Origin: Dichetophora obliterata
Taxonomy: Eukaryota > Arthropoda > Insecta > Diptera > Sciomyzidae
DNA length: 64,000 bases
Direction: 5' to 3'
Assembly: GCA_963920525.1 (NCBI GenBank)
Contig: OY986436.1
Location: forward strand, 182,244,361-182,308,360
Numbering within the stretch: position 1 is the stretch's first letter; every line of letters starts with the position of its first letter. The notes beneath the pieces are model-generated. The model was not told where the DNA came from. It made no database searches and worked only from the letters and a program-made list of their open reading frames with translations. Made by a program: the position numbers and the translations under genes. Below, in pieces: positions 57,331 through 64,000 of this stretch.

Positions 57331-57879
57331 GCACCAGGCGGCACTGGAAAAACTTTTCTTTTAAAAATGTTACTCGCAAAAATTCGTCGGCTAGGGCAGA
57401 TTGCTCTCTTTAGGAATTGCAGCAACCCTGTTACCAGGAGGAAAAACACCACACGCAGTATTTAAATTACCTTCGAATTTAGCCACAAAAAATATTCATC
57501 AGTAAAAGAACCGGTATTGTCAACTTCCTTAAACAATGTGACCTAATTGTACGGGACGAGTGTACAATGGCTCATAAGACAGCCCTAGAAGCTTTAGACA
57601 GAGCATCTCATAAGACAGCCCTAGAAGCTTTAGACAGAACATTGCAAGACATTCAAGGGACCAAGCACTTGATGGGCAAAGTGACGTTGGTTTTAGCAGG
57701 AGATTTTAGGCAAACATTGCCTATTGTTCCGAGAGGTACGCGTGCGGATTATATAAAAGCCTGTATTAAATCATCATGTTTATGAAAAAATATAACAAAG
57801 TTCGAGTAAAAAACGAACATGAGAGCTCACCTCTATGAAGATCAATTGTCTGGTCTTTTCGCAAGCAACCTGTTGAAAC
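57331..57879 (+). pseudogene. Helitron Pif1-like helicase, N-terminal half
   Basis: Walker A is intact as APGGTGKT at 57331-57354, followed by FLLKMLLAKIRR. After a frameshift GIAATLLPGGKTPHAVFKLP appears. The Walker B region is DLIVRDECTMAH (57543-57575), and the next motif is VLAGDFRQTLPIVPRGTRAD (57690-57749). In Helitrons this helicase unwinds the donor strand during rolling-circle transposition. The preceding Rep domain is absent; a T-run at about 57310 marks the upstream break. A 12-residue in-frame duplication lies at 57573-57644. The frame stops at 57783, and homology continues as RAHLYEDQLSGLFASNLLKL up to the inserted MITE. Confidence 0.9.
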
Positions 57880-57882
57880 TAA

Positions 57883-58674
57883 GGCCGCGTTCATAGTGGA
57901 CGCTTTGGCTGAAGCTGAAGCATAAAGCTGCTTTGTCTAGCTTTTTTTGATCATAGTGAACGCTTATTAAATGCTGCACAAAGTAGCTTATTGAGCTTAT
58001 TGGTGTTCATAGTGCGCGCTTTATGCTTGTGGCTGATATGCTTTGTTTTCATTTGTCTCTTTAGAACATAATGCCCTCAATTGCGTTTTGCAAAGTAAAT
58101 GAAAGACTTTTTTGTTTAATGAGTATGTAGATTCGCGATGATCACCAATGAAAGATCAAACCAATAACACACAAAAGTTCAAAGGAACTTGAAAACACAA
58201 AGCATAACAACAGTGGAAAGTTCAGCACAAAAAAAAACCCAAGAAGTAAGCAAGAACAACGAAAACTATGTAAACAAACGAGATAGAATACACAAGTGCA
58301 TACAACTGAAAGGCACCACAAAAGGACCACAACGCAACAACAACACAACAACAACACAGCAACAACACAACAACGGTTAAAACTTCAGCACAAAAAAAAA
58401 TCAACGAAAATATTGTTAACAGGCAAAATAGATAAACATGTGCCGAATAGCATTTTAAAAATGCTCTACAACAAAGCATAAAAAAACAAAATTATTTTTC
58501 TGTGTGAGCAAGCAAGATGGAGATATAAGCGCTGAAAAGCATTTGAAATTAAGCTTTATGCTAGCTTTATGCCGGCACTATGAACACTTTGAGCTTTTTC
58601 CATATGATTATACACAAAGCGTTTTTCAGCTAAACCTCTCGGCTAAGCTAAAAGCGTTTACTATGAACACGGCC
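57883..58674. mobile_element. PIF/Harbinger-like MITE splitting the helicase
   Basis: GGCCGCGTTCATAGTGGACG and (complement) GGCCGTGTTCATAGTAAACG are inverted ends. TAA (57880-57882 and 58675-58677) is duplicated at the insertion site. The 792-bp element has sub-terminal AAGC/GCTTT motifs and a CAACAACAACAA stretch at about 58330-58375. No transposase is encoded. Confidence 0.85.
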
Positions 58675-59386
58675 TAAGAAGTGGGCACCTTGAAAAAGTT
58701 GCGCAAGGTAAAGTTATTTTAAGTCCAATTTCTACAATACTTAAATCTACAGAAGAGCTCCAACAAAAAGTTTTTCCGAATGTCGTAAGTAATTATAAAA
58801 ATCAAAGATGGTTATGCGTCAATGCAATCAATTTCCAACTTTTACGACAGCTGCAGGGAGATATTCGCACTTATAAATCGGTAGATACCGTTTCTGATCA
58901 GAACGAGTCAATTAATTACCCTGTCAAGTGTTTAAATTCGTTGGAGCTACCAGGAGTACCTCCTCATAGCCTCAGCCTAAAAGTTGGAGCACATATAATG
59001 CTATTGAGTAATTTAGATTCACCATGACTTTGCATGGCACCAGGCTCTCGGTTAAGAAATTATTGCCAAATGTTATTGAGGCTACTCATCTAACAGGGTG
59101 CGGCAAAGGAGATGACGTTTTTCTGCCTCGCATCCCAATTATACCAACTGACATGCCATTTCAGTTCAAGAGGCTGCAATTTCCAATCCGTCTGAGTTTC
59201 GCCATGGCTATTAATTAATCCCAAGGACAAACACTAAAAGTTGCAGAACTTAACTTGACTGAAAACTGCTTCGCTCATGGCCAATTATATGTCAGCTACT
59301 CACGCGTTGGGAGTCCAAATAATTTATTTGTTTTGACACTAAATGGAAATTCTTTAAATATTGTGCTCGCAGAAGCTTTAAAATAA
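58675..59386 (+). pseudogene. Helitron Pif1-like helicase, C-terminal half
   Basis: Downstream of the MITE the helicase resumes. TYKSVDTVSDQNESINYPV lies at about 58870-58925, then PHSLSLKVGAHIMLL, and after a frameshift TRLSVKKLLPNVIEA, LTGCGKGDDVF, PFQFKRLQFPIRLSFAMAIN, SQGQTLKVAELNL and GQLYVSYSRVGSP. It ends with a TAA at 59384-59386. One stop replaces the lysine that usually precedes the QGQTL motif. Both halves line up with one ancestral gene, so the MITE inserted after the Helitron did. Confidence 0.9.
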
Positions 59387-60428
59387 TAACAAAAAGACAT
59401 AATAAAAATTTGCAAAACTTACATAAAATTTATTAGATGTTATATTAAATGTATTCAATGTTGAAAAAAAATTATTTTTACAAAACTGTTCTTCTTCATA
59501 TCTCTTGATTTTTGATAAAACACTGAAAAAAAAAGAAATTGACTTTTTATTCCAACAACAAATTTATGGTAAAATTCGTAAGTTAAGTAGATTGTCCATG
59601 ACCATGTACAGCTGTGGTCAAAATAATAGCAGTACTATTTTATTCACACATGTTTGTATAAACAATACTTGTCTACAAATATCGGATCCGGTAAACCCAT
59701 TATCGTTCCTATATGTACTGTCATCGCTGGTTCGAAACCTGTCATCAGTTTTCTCCTATATTGTAAAATTTTCCAGATACAGGGTGTTTTACGTTTTTAG
59801 CAAGTGTTAAGTATTATTGATTTAGAATCTAAAGTACTCACCATAAAATAAAAAATAATATTTTGTCTTTTAGAAAAATTATCAAATTTTCCATCAATAC
59901 ATCAACCACTATCGTGTCATGTGTTGTAGCAGAACTAAAATGTTGAGATTATCAAACGAAATATCAACAAATTTTGTATCTTTTGTTTTAGCGGAGCTAA
60001 AATGTCTATTTTTCATGTAAAAATACACCTAATCAACAGGTTTTTACTAAATTCTAACTTTGGATGATAACAGCTCTGCTAAAATAAAAGATACAAAATT
60101 TGTTGATATTTCATTGGGTAATCTGAAAATTTTAGCTCCGCTACAGCACATAATACGAAAATGGTTGATAGATTAATGGAAAAGTTGATATTCCTTCTAA
60201 AATAGAAAATATTCTTTTTTATTTTATGGTTAGTAGTTTAGATTCTATATAAATAATACTAAACACGTGCCAAAAACGTAAAACTGTATCTTGAAAATGT
60301 TACAATATCGGAGAAAACTGTGTACAAATTTGGAACGAGTATTGAAAGTACATCTAGGAATGATAATCGGTTTACCGGATCAAAAATTTGTAGAATAGTA
60401 TTATTTATCTAAACATGTTTGAATATAA

Positions 60429-61442
60429 GGGGTCGTCCATAAACTACGTTACCAATTTAGGGGGGGGAGGGGTTTTGAAATGCACTACGATAAGTAACGG
60501 TCGGGGGGGAGGTGTTTAGATATTGTAACGTTACCAAAAATTAAAAAAATCGACGAAAAATCCTCTAATTAACAACACAATCATTTCAAAAATTTTTAAC
60601 CTTACATGTTTATGTTTGGTCGTCTAAATTGATGGTTAACTTTTGTTTCAACGATTTCTTCCACCGCCTTTTCCCTCGACACAGGAACCTTTTGGTATTC
60701 CTTCACCATCTCAGCACAAGTCTGAAAAATTTGGGTCTTTGCTTTTGCGACAGGCTTTGACGTTAAGGCCTGAATGTTCTTGATCAAAGGAGATACCGTA
60801 TGACATGTACTGTCCTTCTCAGAAAGAAGAAATCGGTTCAAGGTCGTGTCCTACCTGCGACTTGTATTTCGTTTTTAAAACTTCTATGAATTGTCATAAG
60901 TTTGTATTATATCGTTTACAATAAATCGGAATAAAACATACTATTTAAATAAATCAATTTTCAGAAAGCATTTACACAAAAACACAGAACTTGGTGCAGC
61001 TCGGGTGCAGCCTTTAAGGGTACTCTGTCAAAGACCAGGTGAATTTCTCTGTGTTAGAAATGAGGATTCACCTGAATGGGTCGACATAGAATCCGATGAA
61101 AAATTCTATTTTGAAGAATCCTCAACAAAGCTACCAGCTTATTCTATCTCAGTGATTGAGAGAGCATCGAATCCTGGATCGCAAATGGAATAGCTTTTAC
61201 AGATGATATTAGTTATTGATTTTTTTCCAATTGTTCCTTTAATGTATCTAGTCATCCTAGACACTAATACTAGTGAAAATTGTCAGAGCTAGTCAAAATA
61301 TATAATCATTCGAATGAATTAATTTCATATGTCACGTTACTTTATGGGGGGGAGGGGTTTTGAAAAGCACTACGAAAAGTAACGCAGGGGGAGGGGGGTA
61401 AAAAAAACCGGAAAATCAGTAACGTAGTTTATGGACGACCCC
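60429..61442. mobile_element. TAA-flanked TIR element nested in the foldback
   Basis: GGGGTCGTCCATAAACTACG and (complement) the same 20-mer are inverted ends. TAA is duplicated at 60426-60428 and 61443-61445. G-rich sub-terminal blocks occur on both sides (GGGGGGGAGGGG near 60463 and 61347), with a GCACTACGA motif repeated in direct orientation. The 1014-bp element holds two short open frames. The ends resemble those of the 25485-27984 element. Confidence 0.85.
60602..60841 (-). CDS. Short uncharacterised ORF inside the TAA-flanked element
   Basis: An 80-codon frame on the minus strand encodes a lysine- and glutamate-rich peptide with likely helical segments (VPVSREKAVEEIVETKVNHQ). I recognise no domain. 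It lies just inside the element's G-rich sub-terminal part and converges with the plus-strand frame at 61005-61193 (LCVRNEDSPEWVDIESDEKF). Composition is less AT-biased than the flanks, so both may be remnants of the element's protein, in whole or part. Function is unknown and a chance ORF is possible. Confidence 0.3.
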   Translation of the reverse strand: MNRFLLSEKDSTCHTVSPLIKNIQALTSKPVAKAKTQIFQTCAEMVKEYQKVPVSREKAVEEIVETKVNHQFRRPNINM

Positions 61443-61592
61443 TAATAGCACTGCTATTATCTTGAACGCAACTGTACATATGCTTTAATAAAATATTTTT
61501 TTAAGCAAACTGATATAAATTAATCCTTTTTTGCTATGAATTTAATTCAACTCAAATTAGTTCTATCCGAACAAGGTCGGGTACTCTGCTAG

Positions 61593-62229
61593 TATACTAT
61601 GCGAATCGGACTTTTTTCGATTCGAGTCGGACCCTTTTTTATACCCCTACGCGATATGCGCTAGGGGTACATTAACTTTGTCACTCCGTTTGTAATACTG
61701 ATAAGTAGGCGTGGTAGATATATAAAAGTATATTTATTTTTGTTCAGCATCACCTCCCGAGTCTGTCTGTCGACACAACTACAGTCGCAATTTTAAATCT
61801 ATTATATTGAAATTTGGTATATGTGCGTATATTCAAAACACAAAGACCAAGTTCGAGAATAAGTAAAATTGGATGAAAACCACACCTACCTCCCATACAA
61901 AATGACGTTAACAAAATGGTAAAATCTCTTTAAATGTCACAAAAACTAATGTAATGACTTGAAATTAAGCACATAAGCTTTGGTTTCAAGTATTCATCAT
62001 ATATTTGCAATTCGTTAATAAATTATGCAGATATGACGAGAATATTAAAATTTACTATATGTTTGAAATTTGAAAAAATTCGTATTAAGCTTCGACCATA
62101 ATTTTTACAAGTTCAACAAAAATGTGTGTAATTAACAGCTTATTTACACATAATCTTCCTTATCTTAAACGTGTTCTGCATTTGGGTTTTAGCAAAATTT
62201 ACTTTATAGTAAATTAAATGTTATTAAAG
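61593..62229. repeat. Unassigned sequence with TACCCCTA hairpin
   Basis: TACCCCTACGCG and TGCGCTAGGGGTA (61641-61670) form a hairpin, followed by ACTTTGTCACTCCGTTTGTA and GTCTGTCTGTCG at 61761-61772. This layout is reminiscent of dispersed repeats in flies. No coding sequence is seen. Confidence 0.4.
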
Positions 62230-63128
62230 AATATATACATAATAATAATCTTAATAATTCTATACATTTTTTCTATACGGAGCTCTTTGCCATGTTTTCT
62301 CAGTCTGTACCCAAAAGATTTAAAGACTCTTCGCAACAATAGGAATAGAGCTTGGTAGAAATATGTTTGTAGTTTTGACTAAAATGACCTGGACACATAC
62401 AAACGTTTGTTTCTGGAATTTAAAATTCGCTCAGCTGCTTTATATCATAAATATTTGGATAATATTAAGCAGTGTATATGGTCTTATCAGAACAAGTCTC
62501 GGGTATTTATTAATGCTTGGAAATAAACTGATGGTTTTCCTTCTCCTTTCAAAATTCAGAATGGATTTACTGACAATTCCTACATAATTTGTGGCTTATT
62601 TGCCAATATTTTTAAAGAATCATTCTGTTCAGATTCTTTTAATCCTGATTTAGCGTATTTTGACTATATGAACAACTCGCCCAAAGTTTCTTTGGAGCAT
62701 TTTCCTCATCAGCATCATTTTCATCAGAGGATATGTTTAAGTATATTGAATCAGTCAATAAAGACTTTAGCACTGGTCCATATAAAATTCCTACCGCAGT
62801 GGTAAAACAATGCGGCTCCATTTTGTGTCAACCACCTTCTTTACTTTTTAATAAGTCAATTAATGCAAGTTATTTTCCTTCTTTTTTGAAAAAAAAATCT
62901 TTTATAAGTCCTATTTATAAAAAAGTTTGCAGGAATGACGTCAATAATTATAGGACTATAGCTAATTTGTTTTGGATTCCTAAATTTTTTGAGCTAATCG
63001 AGTAAAAATTCACTGTGAGCAAGTTAAAACGACTTCTCAGCATGGTTTTGTAAATGGCAAATCCACTGTGTCTAATCTCCTCGACTTCACAGCATTCTGC
63101 TTGAAATCTATTGATTGTGTGTGGTAGC
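62230..63128 (+). pseudogene. Second Jockey-like LINE fragment (linker and RT start)
   Basis: The linker frames read ENSKFFSQSV-type fragments, then KTDGFPSPFKIQNGFTDNS and LFANIFKESFCSDSF (about 62530-62640). At 62733-63005 the RT start is clear: FSTGPYKIPTAVVKQCGSIL, FPSFLKKKSFISPIYKKV and NDVNNYRTIANL. After a frameshift QHGFVNGKSTVSNLLDF ends the homology at about 63128. It is related to, but diverged from, the 42-kb LINE (QHGFVTGK). Both ends are truncated; the catalytic YVDD part is missing. Confidence 0.8.
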
Positions 63129-63189
63129 CAGGTGATTATAATTTCCATTTTTTTTAACTTTATCTCTTTTTTAACGTCGAAATAGCTAT

Positions 63190-63640
63190 TCCTTGAAATT
63201 TTTCACAAACACTTTTTTATCCTATAAAACCCCTGTTTTTCGCCATAAAAAATTTCCAACGCTAGAAATTTGTTTTATTTATAGCTGGGTGCGAGTATTT
63301 AACTTTCTGATAGCCGAAAATTGTGAATGCAACGAAATCGCTTATTGCGTTCATTTTATGCTTCCCAGAAACGACAGCATCGGTGGAGCGAGTTTTTTCT
63401 GCAATCAACAAATCTTGGAAAAATGAGAAAAAGCCGTTCTTATGGTAAAATGTAATTTGCTGAACTCTTCGATTGAATTCTACAGTTCGGTTTTTGAAAA
63501 CATAGCTGGAATCGGATCAATCAATCGCTGCAAAAGACAAAGAGAATACAAGAAAAAGTGACGAAACCATTGCCACCGGAGACGATTCGAATATAAATAC
63601 CGATGACGTGAATATTAAAAGCAATTTATATTCACTTTTT
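63190..63640 (+). pseudogene. hAT transposase C-terminal fragment
   Basis: In shifting frames one reads LIAENCECNEIAYCVHFMLP and then, near 63378-63450, TASVERVFSAINKSWKNEKK, the hAT dimerisation signature (T.S.ERVFS..N). A stop follows. The downstream frame is Asp/Asn/Lys-rich (ATGDDSNINTDDVNIKSNLY) and ends at a TGA near 63644, resembling an acidic protein tail. The N-terminal and catalytic parts are absent. No ends were identified. Confidence 0.7.
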
Positions 63641-64000
63641 TACTGATAAATACATAAATTTTATTTACTTTAGTAAAAAGCCTATTAAAAATTAACCTTC
63701 ATTTATCCCTTGTTTGAAATTACGATATCCCTTATACACCTCATAATTTAAGTACATATCCCTTTTTTAAAAAAAAAAAGATACGAGCATTATTTATACT
63801 AGATTATAAAGATTCGTTTTTTTTTATTATTATTTTAGTTAAAGAGCATTCCATTGTGACTACTGGGACATTTGACTCCAGAATTTGACCAACTATGAGC
63901 TATAACAATCTCATCATAACTTATAAAACAGTGAAATTATTTTAATATTGTCAATATTTTAAAACAGAGGAAAAAATAATTTTTAACACTCAAAGAAGAA
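63641..64000. other. AT-rich end of the window
   Basis: Nothing recognised. Confidence 0.4.

Larger units (their letters stand above)
59609..61474. mobile_element. Tc1-type foldback element carrying a nested element
   Basis: CAGCTGTGGTCAAAATAATA at the left and (complement) CAGTTGCGTTCAAGATAATA at the right are inverted, flanked by TA (59607-59608 and 61475-61476). If the nested 60429-61442 element is removed, the remaining roughly 850 bp forms two arms of about 380-400 bp. Examples are ACAAATTTTGTATCTTTTGT near 59968 against the complement near 60082, and CATGTTTGTATAA against TTGAATATAA[insert]. No transposase is encoded. Confidence 0.8.
56859..61592 (+). mobile_element. Helitron (about 4.7 kb) with helicase remnant and nested insertions
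   Basis: The 5' end TCTCTATACTATTTTTGTTT at 56859 is preceded by A. The 3' end has a CCGA-ACAAGG-TCGG hairpin, then GTACTCTGCTAG ending at 61592 and followed by T: the full Helitron 3' signature. Between them lie the CCGCCCAC-type 5' body (57000-57230), a Pif1-like helicase remnant, and two insertions (57883-58674 and 59609-61474). The Rep nuclease domain is missing. Without the insertions the element is about 2.1 kb. Confidence 0.8.

Noticed and set aside
58142..58481. Cys/Val/Leu-rich and Thr/Gln-rich ORFs within the helicase-splitting MITE
   Set aside because: They arise from CAA/TTG simple repeats inside a non-coding MITE.

Overview
The window is AT-rich, non-coding DNA from an animal, almost entirely built from transposable-element (TE) remnants. 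I find no convincing host protein-coding exon, rRNA or functional tRNA gene, no CRISPR array and no bacterial-type operon. The mix of elements points to an insect: mariner, Tc1-type foldbacks, piggyBac, many hAT relatives, PIF/Harbinger-like termini with TAA duplications, Helitrons starting TCTATATATATAAAAA and ending CTAG, and Jockey-like LINEs. The Helitron and minisatellite style suggests a fly (Diptera, perhaps Calyptratae). The species guess is inference; the element calls come from motifs and repeat structure visible in the sequence.

Layout. 0-7 kb: a foldback, a decayed piggyBac (1869 to about 3530), simple repeats, and two Helitron pieces, one ending at 6681. 7-13 kb: a complex foldback nest (8.1-9.3 kb), a cluster of ACACCGATCGGTGT-type palindromes (10.07-10.78 kb), a hAT remnant and a TA-flanked MITE. 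14-23 kb: Helitron minisatellite, a near-perfect palindrome, hAT-type MITEs, a predicted hammerhead ribozyme (17106-17170), a 180-bp-arm foldback, a TIR element carrying a tRNA-like core, a bounded hAT with a perfect 8-bp target duplication (18929-20041), and more foldbacks. 22.5-25.5 kb: mostly featureless. 25.5-28 kb: a 2.5-kb element flanked by TAA with a compositionally distinct insert. 28.1-29.0 kb: an internally deleted mariner keeping a 224-residue catalytic reading frame. 30-39.6 kb: Helitron ends and minisatellites in both orientations, including three successive Helitron 5' termini, plus a second tRNA-core TIR element. 42.2-48.2 kb: a Jockey-like LINE split by a 3.1-kb TIR element, which holds a hAT, which holds a MITE. 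51-54 kb: a hAT remnant with a second small mariner inside it, then a ZMYM/DUF4371-like hAT remnant. 56.86-61.59 kb: a Helitron with a Pif1-type helicase pseudogene, interrupted by a PIF-like MITE and by a Tc1-type foldback that itself holds a TAA-flanked element. 62.2-63.6 kb: a second LINE fragment and a hAT C-terminal fragment.

No genes here work together as a pathway. The window is a layered record of TE insertions and reads as a nested TE graveyard in an intergenic, intronic or heterochromatic region. The least ordinary signals are the predicted self-cleaving hammerhead ribozyme next to a pol III B-box-like motif, and the TIR elements with tRNA-like cores.
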